From NCBI GenBank assembly GCA_930367205.1, contig OV884015.1:108316509-108380508 (forward strand): a stretch of DNA of 64,000 nt, written 5' to 3'. The notes under the pieces are model-generated. The model did not search any database. It was given only the letters and a program-made list of their open reading frames with translations, and had not been told where the DNA came from. Shown piece by piece: positions 12,032 to 25,321 of this stretch. This DNA comes from Acanthosoma haemorrhoidale. Its lineage: Eukaryota > Arthropoda > Insecta > Hemiptera > Acanthosomatidae. A program made the translations under genes and the position numbers. The first letter of the stretch is position 1. Every line of letters begins with the position of its first letter.

Positions 12032-13554
12032 CAGAATAAAGTTTTGTGCTAACCTTTTCACAGACAACTTAACCTATTTTTCCCTATATATATATTAGTT
12101 TCCGACAACCCGGTTGTTTTTCTAAGCACACTCTTTGAAAAAGGCTGATAACTCTTGGAGAGACTGTATTCTTTGACTTGCATTACGCAATAATTGGAAG
12201 AATAGCTGGTACAGAACAAGGAATCTTCAAGCCAAGGAATTAGCTAACTTTTTCACAACACAAATAAAGAAATCGAAAGTCATCGGCATCGCAAGTTTTT
12301 GAAGCTCCTTAAGACCAATACCAAGAAGGACTCAGGCGTCCGTCATCATAACGGCGACCCTCTTTATAATCAGCGGAGGAACAGGCGAAAAAACTGATAG
12401 GTGGTCTTCCTGGCGATCACACTGATGTTTAAATTTCTCAGTCTATCACTGATTACCTTATAAACTGATCTTGAATTCCCTAATTTTAAGAACAAGGGGA
12501 TATGGGGAAAAAATGACTAGCTTTCAGTTTCAGTTAGCCTCGGCACTGGTACTCACAATTATGTTGCGAAATCAGAGCACCTGTCTTTCCTAATGGCACC
12601 CCCTGGTGGTTTAATGTGTCTCCTTCCGGTCTCTTGCATATTCACTTGGGGACAGCTTTCGCCTAACCTAAGATTCATACCTATACCTCTTCTCCTGGAC
12701 ACAGTGCACTGTCGGAGCTCACTCACCCATCAAAAGGAAATGGAACCGTATAGATCAAAGATGTAACTAAAGCCATTGTCAAGGTCATTGGCCATCTAAC
12801 TCTTTCGCCGCCAACCAGTGACGGAAATAATTTCTACTTTTAGTGTCTGTTGTTACTCTCTGCTGAATGCCAAGGTCAGGACCAAACGACAGACTCAACT
12901 TCTTCCCCTTCAAGTGGTGACTAAGAGGTGCGGGGGTGGCCACGCCGTAGAAAGGACTCCGAGAACAATAACGGCGAGACTGCCGATGATCAGAAAGGTT
13001 TTAAGAAATTGGGCGGGAGCGCGCGGCGTGCCTTATTCATATCTGGCGGGGGAAGTGGGGGGGGGTGCAGTGGATTGTGTGCCCCATCGCAGCCGGTGCG
13101 TAAATGAAAAGTGAACACAAAGCGCCACCTCCGGCTAAATATAAGACAACTCTTCAACTTCCATCCGCTAAATTGGAAATAGCACGACAAAGAGTTCCTC
13201 GGGCCAAATACCCCCCCCCCTTCGCTGTAGTAACTGACTGTCTTTTAATTATAGAAGGGGGGTCACCCATTTAATATTGATAAGTCTTTATTATTGATCT
13301 TCGTGTATGTCTTCACTCAATATCCTCCTGACAGCTGTGATGGGGATGAAATGAATTTGCCACGGCTTTTACTGAGGTTAATGGCTTGTGATGTTCCAAA
13401 TGAATCGTTCTTCTTCGTTCCGAGTACTTGCCACTTTTAAGCAGTTTTCGGCTGATTGCTGTCCTTTATTTGACCATTTCGTCTTTCCCTCTTCACTGCC
13501 TCAAAATGAAAGAACATATGGAGACATGGCCGTTATTGTAATTAATTGATATCT
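12032..13554. other. non-coding, moderately GC-rich in part
   Basis: No gene that I can support. The frame at 12818-13114 has no recognisable domain. G and C homopolymer runs occur at 13050-13066 and 13210-13221. Confidence 0.45.
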
Positions 13555-14290
13555 ATTCCTTTATTGTGCTAAAATTACAATCTGCCTTATTAGGCAATAA
13601 TTAATTAAGATAAATGCTCTCATTCATACTATATGTAGAATTCATCATTCATACAGACAGCCCAGAGGCCTCCCAAATCCACATGTTTGTCACCTCCCTC
13701 ACATACCAAAGAAGAAGCGGAGTCTTGAGAAGTCACCCACGCTCCTCCGTCAGCTGCGTCACCGGATACGAGCCAGTGGAGGCTGACCAAGAGCACGAGA
13801 GCCACAGACGCTCAGGACATGATTAGAGAAACTGACCATTGCCAGGACTCCCACTGTCACGCATTCGCCGTTTTAGTCTCCGACGAGGATTGTAGGGATG
13901 AGTGGTGCAGCGCAATTGCTGTGCTACGGGATTAGGGTGGTTGGAAAGGCTACTATGGAATTTCATTAACTTGGAAGGGATGAGTTCAAGAATGTAGGGT
14001 ATATTAAGATGGTTATGAAGGGTTTTGTTGCTGGCGTAATAAGGGGCATTTACTATTGTTCTCAGGACTTTTGATAGAAAGGCTTGGATGCGCTTGATGT
14101 TCGACTTTTTTGCTGTCCCCCACAGCTCTATTCCGTATGTCCAGATTGGCTTAAGTATAACTTTGTAAATTAGTAATTTGTTTTCTATTGAGAGATGGGA
14201 TGTCCTTCGAAGTAGTCTGTACAGTTGTGCGTGTGTAGAAATATTGTTGAATATAATTTCCTTTTTGGCTCGGCAATTAAAGGATAAACT
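13555..14290 (-). mobile_element. Jockey-type LINE, 3' end
   Basis: The minus strand encodes the end of a Jockey-clade RT: RRTSHLSIENKLLIYK, then LKPIWTYGIELWGTAKKSN, FLSKVLRTIVNAPYYA, NIPYILELIPSK and a basic tail ending near 13830. The 3' UTR follows and contains GCCTCTGGGCTGTCTGTATG and a final AGATTGTAATTTTAGCACAATAAAGG with an AATAAA signal. The same 3' UTR is found at 35.4-35.55 kb. The 5' part is missing, as is usual for LINE insertions. Confidence 0.8.
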
Positions 14291-15884
14291 AATTTTTTTT
14301 ATATATATAATTCTTTATACGTTTGCGCTTGGATAACGCGGTCAATAGATTATCGCATGACGATAATGCACCTTCACTTCTCGCTAGTTTTTTCTCCTTG
14401 TGGCCAGAGTGCATGCTACAGTGCCATGAGCGGTCTCCGTTCGAAATACGACGCGGATGTGAATTCCGACTGCTGGTGGACTTTTTATAGTTCCCGCCCG
14501 ACGCCAGGAATTAGCAGAGTAAAAACAGACTGCATTCCTATTTGACACGACTGTTGATATGCTTGAATTAAGACGTTAGCCGGCTTGAAGAATTTAGAAC
14601 GAAGTTTTATTTTTTGCGACATAAGTCAGAGTGAAGTTCTAATTTATGTACGCTTTAAAAAAGAAATTGACACGATCTTATTAAGTCAGTAATATAACTG
14701 ACCTGAATTCAGTTCATTGTGGTTAATTAGTGTTTATTAAATAACATTTATTAGCAATAGGAAACATTGCTCTTCTTCGATAATAGTTTAAAGTGACTTT
14801 CGTGTCCTATAGAAAAATTAAAGAATGATCTTTAGATTTTTAACAATTCTCGAATTCTCTGAGTCCAGTTTTAGAATCTGTAAAATATCTTTTCTTCATC
14901 TCATGGGACAGTTAGATTTTTCAAACGGTAATCCTTCCTTGTGGTTAAAAATATTTGTTGGCTAGGAATAGGGCGTTTAATAAACGACATCGGATTATCA
15001 GGATGATAACGCTTTTGTCTCTTGGCGACTCAATGCGATTCTAAACTTAAAAATTCGGTGCATTATTTCACTACTAACGAATAATAGAATTCTATTGTTT
15101 ATTTTTTTATTCATTATTATTAATATTATACAACAGTTTTAAATGTGCAGCATTACCAGCATTGATATTCAGTATTCAATTTGTATTAGCATTCATACAA
15201 TAGATAAGATGGAAATATGATGAGGATTTACCTTAGGTGATTCTGATAATGGACATAGGGAATAACGAGGTCGTAATGTCGTCATATAGAGAAAAAGAGA
15301 GGGAGGGAGAGAGAGAAAGAGAGAGAGAGAGAGAAATAGAATGAGGGAGGGAGAGAGATAGAGATATTGTAATACAAAACAAATAAAGACCGATTTATTG
15401 TAAAATTCACAATTGATACATTTTAAATTTCGTTAAACAACTTTAAACAAAAAAATATTCACAAGAGGAAGGCAGAGAAGAAAAATCAACCGATTATATT
15501 AATATATATTTACTTATTCCCTCCTACTTGTTCAAATCTTAAAATATGAACGTTTAATGAACTTGTTAGGGCGCTGTAAGGATAGCAAAATTGCACCCTT
15601 GGACAGCCTTACCTCTATAGCACCAACTCTGGAAATTTCGCTGTCTTCAATCCAACTCAATTATTTTTCTTAAAGAAAAATAACTGCTGAGCTGTATTAT
15701 TAAAATTGAAAACAATTAGTTGAATAAATTATTTTTAATTACAAAGGGGAATTTGATAAATAACTCCGAATGCCCTTTTGACACTAATTTATTGATAACA
15801 TTATCACAACAAAACACATTCAATCTGGCAATTCTAGAAACTATATTAGTTTAAGCCAATCACATAAACATCAAAAAACCTATA
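14291..15884. other. AT-rich non-coding DNA with GA microsatellite
   Basis: No gene recognised. A GA-rich simple repeat lies at about 15290-15365. 14340-14540 is somewhat GC-rich without a credible reading frame. Confidence 0.5.
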
Positions 15885-18800
15885 AATCTATATAACATAT
15901 AAATATCCATATAAACAACCCATATAAATCCATATAAATAATAAATATAAATTAAATCTTTCAATTATGAAAAGAAAAACCATCCGGTTTGATTCCGAAT
16001 AACATATAAATATCCATATAAACAACCCATATAAATCCATATAAATAATAAATATAAATTAAATCTTTCAATTATGAAAAGAAAAACCATCCGGTTTGAT
16101 TCCGAATAACATATAAATATCCATATAAACAACCCATATAAATCCATATAAATAATAAATATAAATTAAATCTTTCAATTATGAAAAGAAAAACCATCCG
16201 GTTTGATTCCGAATAACATATAAATATCCATATAAACAACCCATATAAATCCATATAAATAATAAATATAAATTAAATCTTTCAATTATGAAAAGAAAAA
16301 CCATCCGGTTTGATTCCGAATAACATATAAATATCCATATAAACAACCCACATAAATATCTATATAAATAATAAATATAAATTAAATCTTTCAATTATGA
16401 AAAGAAAAACCATCCGGTTTGATTCCGAATAACATATAAATATCCATATAAACAACCCATATAAATCCATATAAATAATAAATATAAATTAAATCTTTCA
16501 ATTATGAAAAGAAAAACCATCCGGTTTGATTCCGAATAACATATAAATATCCATATAAACAACCCATATAAATCCATATAAATAATAAATATAAATTAAA
16601 TCTTTCAATTATGAAAAGAAAAACCATCCGGTTTGATTCCGAATAACATATAAATATCCATATAAACAACCCATATAAATCCATATAAATAATAAATATA
16701 AATTAAATCTTTCAATTATGAAAAGAAAAACCATCCGGTTTGATTCCGAATAACATATAAATATCCATATAAACAACCCATATAAATCCATATAAATAAT
16801 AAATATAAATTAAATCTTTCAATTATGAAAAGAAAAACCATCCGGTTTGATTCCGAATAACATATAAATATCCATATAAACAACCCACATAAATATCTAT
16901 ATAAATAATAAATATAAATTAAATCTTTCAATTATGAAAAGAAAAACCATCCGGTTTGATTCCGAATAACATATAAATATCCATATAAACAACCCATATA
17001 AATCCATATAAATAATAAATATAAATTAAATCTTTCAATTATGAAAAGAAAAACCATCCGGTTTGATTCCGAATAACATATAAATATCCATATAAACAAC
17101 CCATATAAATCCATATAAATAATAAATATAAATTAAATCTTTCAATTATGAAAAGAAAAACCATCCGGTTTGATTCCGAATAACATATAAATATCCATAT
17201 AAACAACCCATATAAATCCATATAAATAATAAATATAAATTAAATCTTTCAATTATGAAAAGAAAAACCATCCGGTTTGATTCCGAATAACATATAAATA
17301 TCCATATAAACAACCCATATAAATCCATATAAATAATAAATATAAATTAAATCTTTCAATTATGAAAAGAAAAACCATCCGGTTTGATTCCGAATAACAT
17401 ATAAATATCCATATAAACAACCCACATAAATATCTATATAAATAATAAATATAAATTAAATCTTTCAATTATGAAAAGAAAAACCATCCGGTTTGATTCC
17501 GAATAACATATAAATATCCATATAAACAACCCACATAAATATCTATATAAATAATAAATATAAATTAAATCTTTCAATTATGAAAAGAAAAACCATCCGG
17601 TTTGATTCCGAATAACATATAAATATCCATATAAACAACCCACATAAATCCATATAAATAATAAATATAAATTAAATCTTTCAATTATGAAAAGAAAAAC
17701 CATCCGGTTTGATTCCGAATAACATATAAATATCCATATAAACAACCCACATAAATATCTATATAAATAATAAATATAAATTAAATCTTTCAATTATGAA
17801 AAGAAAAACCATCCGGTTTGATTCCGAATAACATATAAATATCCATATAAACAACCCACATAAATATCTATATAAATAATAAATATAAATTAAATCTTTC
17901 AATTATGAAAAGAAAAACCATCCGGTTTGATTCCGAATAACATATAAATATCCATATAAACAACCCATATAAATCCATATAAATAATAAATATAAATTAA
18001 ATCTTTCAATTATGAAAAGAAAAACCATCCGGTTTGATTCCGAATAACATATAAATATCCATATAAACAACCCATATAAATCCATATAAACAATAAATAT
18101 AAATTAAATCTTTCAATTATGAAAAGAAAAACCATCCGGTTTGATTCCGAATAACATATAAATATCCATATAAACAACCCATATAAATCCATATAAATAA
18201 TAAATATGAATTAAATCTTTCAATTATGAAAAGAAAAACCATCCGGTTTGATTCCGAATAACATATAAATATCCATATAAACAACCCATATAAATCCATA
18301 TAAATAATAAATATAAATTAAATCTTTCAATTATGAAAAGAAAAACCATCCGGTTTGATTCCGAATAACATATAAATATCCATATAAACAACCCATATAA
18401 ATCCATATAAATAATAAATATAAATTAAATCTTTCAATTATGAAAAGAAAAACCATCCGGTTTGATTCCGAATAACATATAAATATCCATATAAACAACC
18501 CACATAAATATCTATATAAATAATAAATATAAATTAAATCTTTCAATTATGAAAAGAAAAACCATCCGGTTTGATTCCGAATAACATATAAATATCCATA
18601 TAAACAACCCATATAAATCCATATAAATAATAAATATAAATTAAATCTTTCAATTATGAAAAGAAAAACCATCCGGTTTGATTCCGAATAACATATAAAT
18701 ATCCATATAAACAACCCATATAAATCCATATAAATAATAAATATAAATTAAATCTTTCAATTATGAAAAGAAAAACCATCCGGTTTGATTCCGAATAACA

Positions 18801-20326
18801 TATAAATATCCATATAAACAACCCATATAAATCCATATAAATAATAAATATAAATTAAATCTTTCAATTATGAAAAGAAAAACCATCCGGTTTGATTCCG
18901 AATAACATATAAATATCCATATAAACAACCCATATAAATCCATATAAATAATAAATATAAATTAAATCTTTCAATTATGAAAAGAAAAACCATCCGGTTT
19001 GATTCCGAATAACATATAAATATCCATATAAACAACCCATATAAATCCATATAAATAATAAATATAAATTAAATCTTTCAATTATGAAAAGAAAAACCAT
19101 CCGGTTTGATTCCGAATAACATATAAATATCCATATAAACAACCCATATAAATCCATATAAATAATAAATATAAATTAAATCTTTCAATTATGAAAAGAA
19201 AAACCATCCGGTTTGATTCCGAATAACATATAAATATCTATATAAATAATAAATATAAATTAAATCTTTCAATTATGAAAAGAAAAACGATCCGGTTTGA
19301 TTCCGAATAACATATAAATATCCATATAAACAACCCATATAAATCCATATAAATAATAAATATAAATTAAATCTTTCAATTATGAAAAGAAAAACCATCC
19401 GGTTTGATTCCGAATAACATATAAATATCCATATAAACAACCCATATAAATCCATATAAATAATAAATATAAATTAAATCTTTCAATTATGAAAAGAAAA
19501 ACCATCCGGTTTGATTCCGAATAACATATAAATATCCATATAAACAACCCATATAAATCCATATAAATAATAAATATAAATTAAATCTTTCAATTATGAA
19601 AAGAAAAACCATCCGGTTTGATTCCGAATAACATATAAATATCCATATAAACAACCCATATAAATCCATATAAATAATAAATATAAATTAAATCTTTCAA
19701 TTATGAAAAGAAAAACCATCCGGTTTGATTCCGAATAACATATAAATATCCATATAAACAACCCACATAAATATCTATATAAATAATAAATATAAATTAA
19801 ATCTTTCAATTATGAAAAGAAAAACCATCCGGTTTGATTCCGAATAACATATAAATATCCATATAAACAACCCATATAAATCCATATAAATAATAAATAT
19901 AAATTAAATCTTTCAATTATGAAAAGAAAAACCATCCGGTTTGATTCCGAATAACATATAAATATCCATATAAACAACCCATATAAATCCATATAAATAA
20001 TAAATATAAATTAAATCTTTCAATTATGAAAAGAAAAACCATCCGGTTTGATTCCGAATAACATATAAATATCCATATAAACAACCCATATAAATCCATA
20101 TAAATAATAAATATAAATTAAATCTTTCAATTATGAAAAGAAAAACCATCCGGTTTGATTCCGAATAACATATAAATATCCATATAAACAACCCACATAA
20201 ATATCTATATAAATAATAAATATAAATTAAATCTTTCAATTATGAAAAGAAAAACCATCCGGTTTGATTCCGAATAACATATAAATATCCATATAAACAA
20301 CCCACATAAATATCTATATAAATAAC
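15885..20326. repeat. 107/109-bp satellite array, 41 units
   Basis: I count 41 occurrences of TATGAAAAGAAAAACC between 15966 and 20241. Most are spaced 107 bp, nine 109 bp, and one 84 bp (19190 to 19274, a 25-bp deletion). The 109-bp form has CACATAAATATCTATATAAA where the 107-bp form has CATATAAATCCATATAAA. Units are almost identical, implying recent expansion. In the left part 109-bp units recur every five units (16287, 16824, 17361; 537-bp period). The repeated minus-strand frames of 60-71 residues are a by-product: every unit contains a stop and the period is not a multiple of three. Confidence 0.97.
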
Positions 20327-20478
20327 CTATAAAATATCTACCTCAAAACCAATTCCGTTTAACAAATAATTTAAAAAAAAACTATTACAATTATTGCTAG
20401 TGATCCCATATGATTCTTTTGTTAAGAACTCACCATAAAAAAATTCATTAATTGCGCAATTAAATAAATACTAAATAC

Positions 20479-20578
20479 CCTGGGTAAATTTAGTGACACA
20501 AATTGGCGAACGCGATGAAGCACGCCGAGCTGTGTAGGCATCTTGTCGGCCAGCAGCACGTAGATGTTCCGCCTCGAG
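20479..20578 (-). CDS. candidate host exon, unknown protein
   Basis: A 100-bp GC-rich island in AT-rich DNA. On the minus strand it follows CCTTTCCTCCATTGCAG, a good 3' splice-site form, and ends near a possible GT donor (CCAGGGTATTT). One frame reads RRNIYVLLADKMPTQLGVL, with third positions almost all G or C at first, as in genuine coding sequence. No family recognised. An alternative frame is also open, so this is a suggestion only. Confidence 0.35.
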
Positions 20579-21166
20579 CTGCAATGGAGGAAAGGCATCC
20601 GCCTTATCCAATTCCGTAGAAAAAAAAAGTGAAGTTTCCAGATGCTAATGGAAAGGAGAAAACGGCCTCCAAACTGCCGATAACCGATAACTTGTTCGGA
20701 AAATCAATCGCAATAATTACGATCAATGAGAAAAATGGAAAATAAATTTCGCATGGGTTGAACTGGGGAACAAAACACAATACGGAATGAACGGGGTAAC
20801 TGAATAGCTGTGCTCACAACGACAGCCAATTGTCCAGTACTCTGTTAATACCCTTTGCACTCGTTTGTAGGCAAAGGTAAACACCGGTGTACCCGCTAAA
20901 CGTAAACAATACGAGATACACTTGCCTGCCGCTAATTATAGATAATTATACAATAAATAAATAATAAATAAATAAATAAACAATAAATAATTACACAATA
21001 AAACAAATTATATAATAATATCACTCTTCAAGATAACAATAATTGAGCGGCCGAAACAGAACTCGTGCAATTGTGCGTCAGGTATCACTTTTTAGGTTAA
21101 TTATTGAATCGTGGTTTCATCGGACATAGATGTGGTTTTTGACAATGCCTAGTGATTTAATTATTT

Positions 21167-21783
21167 CATACAAAATTGTAATATTTTAGTGGACTACTCG
21201 TGCAATTGTACGAACATGTATTTCTTTTTCTTGCTTCCGACAAAACAATAAATATATATTCTCACATTGCTAATTGATAATGTTAATAAGATTTTATGTA
21301 CAGACGGTCTTCACATTGCCGAAAACCGATCGTTTCATCTCTCTCCCAGGATAAAATATCAGCTGGCTCAAGTACTGTTTAATTTTGATAAACTTCTTTT
21401 TTTCTATAATTGTTTCTTTCTCTTGGCTTTGATATAAGTGAATATATATTGTAGCAATCTTCTTACCTTAGTCGTTTTTTAAGGACTTTTTATTACTTTC
21501 TTAAACATAATTAATAATTAGGAGAATAAACAATTTCATAGAACGTGTCAAACCACGAATCAATTAACAGAGGTTTGGCAGATAGATGAAGCAGATTTCG
21601 TGAAGTAGGAAAGTACCACCGACAACAAAGTCAAGTTTCTTAAAGTCCTTACACTCTCTTGTCACTTGGTTTAATGTATTACAATACATATATTCCAGAT
21701 ACATTCCAAGAGTATTTTTGTTTTTAATGTATTAGATGAGAAAAAAAAAATTGAAAATGAGTTTCGTTGAGCTCTCATTTATT
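21167..21783 (+). repeat. 620-bp direct repeat, copy 1
   Basis: Nearly the same as 24687-25321, from about GGACTACTCGTGCAATTGTA to GTTGAGCTCTCAT, with scattered substitutions and small indels. No coding capacity, no TG/CA ends and no PBS. Unclassified dispersed repeat or segmental duplication. Strand is arbitrary. Confidence 0.85.
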
Positions 21784-22239
21784 ATTTACTAAGATTAGTA
21801 AAAATGTATCACATTTTAATGAAAGGCCTATTTTAAGCTTATTTTCTTTATATGTGCTTGGTATCATTTTTATAATTTATCTATCTTTAATGTAATACTG
21901 TTTGATTTTCGAATTTTTGGAGTTTTAAAGTTAGGAGTGACAATATCACCAAAGTCCTAATTATCAAATCGTTCGCTTTATTGCGTTAGGCCAGGTTTAT
22001 TTTCTATCTTTTATACGTCTGGTTGGTATCGTTATTTTCGGAATTCAATCATGTGTGATTGTAATATTTTATAAATTGCAAGTTAATATTCTAAAAATAA
22101 CACCGTAAGGTAGTTATTCATTTAATTAGCAGGGTGGTCTTGTTACCCTAGTATTATTTAAATCAGTAAACCGCATGTAAAGAAAATATATTCTAACAGT
22201 TATATGTAAACGAATTGTGGGCATGTTGATTTATTCAAC

Positions 22240-22328
22240 TGCAAGTCGCCTGCTGACTCCAGCTCCGACTAGCCCAAGGGTTACGGGTCTGGTCCGGGTC
22301 GACACGACTTTTTTTATTTTACCCCTCC
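22240..22328 (+). repeat. 90-bp repeat, copy 1
   Basis: Contains CTCCAGCTCCGACTAGCCC, AAGGGTTACGGGTC and GACACGACTTTTTTTATTTT; repeated at 22643-22736 with a small internal difference (this copy has an extra TGGTCCGGGTC). Possibly a short interspersed element; no Pol III boxes seen. Confidence 0.75.
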
Positions 22329-22642
22329 ACTATCTTAAGAAAGTTTATTTTATGTTAGTTTTATCTTATTCTTATTCCCAGATGGTCCAGTTCATGTAAA
22401 TATAAAGATTTTTGTTATTTTACAAAATCAGTTGAATTGTAAACGATTAAGTAACGAATATTTTACAGTCTTTTAATAAAATTTGATGAATTATGTTTCA
22501 CGATTTGTATGGATGATTACAAATGTCTACTATGTTGTGCGTTCATTCAGGCTAATAGCACTCGTACTGAATTGATAGATAATCAATCTATCAATCTCTA
22601 TTATCAATATATTTAACTTACTCTTAAGGAACTTCATTTTCT

Positions 22643-22736
22643 CTGCAAGTCGCGTGTCACTGCGGAGACTCCAGCTCCGACTAGCCCAAGGGTTACGGGT
22701 CGACACGACTTTTTTTATTTTACCCCTCCACTTCCC
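22643..22736 (+). repeat. 90-bp repeat, copy 2
   Basis: Partner of the repeat at 22240-22328, sharing the CAAGTCGC start and the TTTTACCCCTCCAC end. Confidence 0.75.
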
Positions 22737-22892
22737 CAGTTTTTGGGTGCCAGCTGTTTTCATTTCAATCGAAAATTAGTAATTTAGAAAATTACAGTTT
22801 TTTTTTGGTCTATGGGATTAGTAAATAGTGGGTCATTCAACGAGGGGGGGGGGGGCGAGCGTCTGAAATTTATTTTCTTAAGTCGTATACTT

Positions 22893-23165
22893 TTGGCAGT
22901 CACGTATAATATCCTCTACTGATGACAGTCATGTATAATATCCTCTACTGATGTCAGTCATGTATGATATCCTCTACTGATGACAGTCATGTATAATATC
23001 CTCTACTGATGTCAGTCATGTATGATATCCTCTACTGATGTCAGTCATGTATAATATCCTCTACTGATGACAGTCATGTATAATATCCTCTACTGATGTC
23101 AGTCATGTATGATATCCTCTACTGATGACAGTCATGTATAATATCCTCTACTGATGACAGTCATT
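22893..23165. repeat. 29-bp minisatellite, about 9 copies
   Basis: Tandem units of CAGTCATGTATAATATCC plus TCTACTGATGA, with alternating GATGA/GATGT and TATAAT/TATGAT variants. Confidence 0.93.
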
Positions 23166-23419
23166 ACAAGAGAAATACTGAGTGGTGTTCTTCTGGAGAT
23201 AGAAGGGCTTTGATGATAAATGAGCAGGTACTTAAAAAAAAAAAAAATTAGCGACACCTCGTCATGAGGTGTAGCTAGCGCCATTTATTTATACTTTTTT
23301 TTTAGTGAAGGCTGTAAAACCTCGTAGAAATTATGAGAAAACGTTAATAAATAAGATAGCTTTAAAAAAAATATACAGTTTTGTAGTTGGCGCCAGTTTG
23401 AACTTTATAGCCAAGAGAA

Positions 23420-23885
23420 TAGAAGACTTTAAGAGCGGGAGCAGTTCAAAGGAGCGGGGATGTTTCAATTAAGCTGTCGGGCTGTGAAGCTGTAAAGATT
23501 GTCGCTGACAAAGTGCCAACTGGAAGGACATCTCTAGAACTGCCGGTTGTCTCCCTAGGATATCTAAGTGCCGGCATTAGGCCACTACCGGCAGGCACAC
23601 AGTCCTTGGAACCAGTGATCTAGGAGGCGCGGGGCGGGCGGCTATATCCGGAGTAGCTCTCCCGGGAGCCATCAGTCCAAAACAAGGAGCTGGCCGAGGC
23701 CGCTGATCTATGGGTCTAGTCTCGGGGCCTTTTAGCAGGCTATTTACGGGTACGCTCCTTCGGGTAGGTCGTAATTAACTAACGGCAGGCCAAGGACTCT
23801 CTGTTTGTCCGGGTCTAACGCCCTCCAAGGAACAGAGGGTGGGTCTACATAAGTCAACTCGTCAGGTTCCTTCAAACCCCCCTCC
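23420..23885. other. GC-rich coding-like relic, unassigned
   Basis: Markedly GC-rich stretch between AT-rich flanks. One plus frame from about 23480 reads AVKIVADKVPTGRTSLELP and on to a stop near 23620; other frames stay open for short distances. It resembles a decayed mobile-element reading frame or 5' UTR, but I recognise no domain. The following 23886-24686 holds no supported gene. Confidence 0.3.
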
Positions 23886-24686
23886 CTAAAAAAAATGTAA
23901 ATAAACAACAAAATATACTATAAAAACAATTTTCAACTAAGGATAATAAACAACATTTCAAAGGCAATAAATAAAAACTAACGATTGCTTACCTTTGTCA
24001 ATCGATCATCATTGAAAAAATGAAACATTTCTGAATTTCGATCAAAATAGAAATGAATAAATTGAACAAAATGAGATTTTTTTGCTAAACTATTATTGCT
24101 ACATTTACTATTTTCATGAAACCTTTGACTGCTCTAACTACTCATAAATAGAGTCAATGACAGTGTTATCATGTAGTCAGGGAATGGCTGTATGCTTACG
24201 TGAATGCGTTATTTTGCCTACAAACGTATTGTGTACGCTCTGCAGTTTGATGAAGTTACTCGTACGGGTATTGTATTGACTGTTTCTTTATATTTTACAG
24301 TCAATTTAAATATTTTCTATTACAAACATACAGGCCTAAAGATAGTGCCAAACTGAAACAGAAAAATATAGTTTTGATATTTAATGTATCTGGTATCTCT
24401 ATTAAGCCCATCCCGCGCCATTTTGGAATTAGGGTTATCCCCAGCCTCATCTGTATTCGGATGGCTCTTAGCGATAGAACTAATTGTTTCAAATCCAAAT
24501 GGCGAGCGAAGCAGATAGAAAAAAAATGTGCCTCCGACAACCCTGTCCTGCTACCCTGCTCACGTCCAAGCCACAATCGCATTATCTGTCCACCGATCCC
24601 CTTATCACTTAATTGTTCCTCGTTCGGCGATGGCCATTTCTTTCTTTTTTTTTAAAAACTCTCGTATCTTCACGACTGCGATGTAA

Positions 24687-25321
24687 TACAAAATTGTAAT
24701 ATGTACTTGTAATATTTTATTGAACTACTCGTGCAATTGTACGGACATGTCTTTCTTTTTCTTGCTTCAGATAAAGCGATAAATATTTATTCTCACATTA
24801 CTAATTGATAATAATAATGAAATTTTATGTACAGACGGTCTTCAAATTGCCGAAAACCGATCGTTTCATCTCTCTCGCAGGATAAAATATCAGCGGCTCA
24901 AGTACTGTTTAATTTTCATAAACTTCTTTTTTTCTATAATAATTGTTTCTTTCTCTTGGCTTTGATATAAGTAAATATATATTGTAGCAATCTTCTTACC
25001 TTAGTCGTTTTTTTTAAGGACTTTTTTATTACTTTCTTAAACATAATTAATAATTAGAAGATTAAATAATTTCATAGAACGTGTCAAACCACGAATCAAT
25101 TAACAGAGGTTTGGCAGATAGATAAAGCAGATTTCGTGAAGTAGTACCACCGACAACAAAGTCAATTTCCTTAAAGTTATCACATTCTCTTATCACTTGG
25201 TTTAATGTATTACAATATATATTCCAGATACATTCCAGGAGTATTTTTGTTTTTAATGTATTAGATGAAAAAGAAAAAAATTGAAAATGAATATAGCACA
25301 CAGTTTTGTTGAGCTCTCATG
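24687..25321 (+). repeat. 620-bp direct repeat, copy 2
   Basis: Partner of 21167-21783 in the same orientation, starting 3.5 kb away. It shares ACAGACGGTCTTCA, CGTGTCAAACCACGAATC and the GAGCTCTCAT end. Confidence 0.85.

Noticed and set aside
12818..13114. Plus-strand frame of 98 residues
   Set aside because: No domain, no coding-like codon pattern, and it overlaps G-runs.
15965..20239. More than thirty near-identical minus-strand reading frames of 60-71 residues
   Set aside because: They are produced by the satellite unit itself; every unit has a stop and the 107-bp period is not a multiple of three. A long repeat protein is not encoded.
24301..24655. Overlapping 93-residue frames on both strands
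   Set aside because: Both open by chance in a less AT-rich patch; neither shows a family signature.
21167..25321. The two 620-bp direct repeats as LTRs of one element
   Set aside because: No TG...CA ends, no primer site or polypurine tract, and no gag or pol between them.
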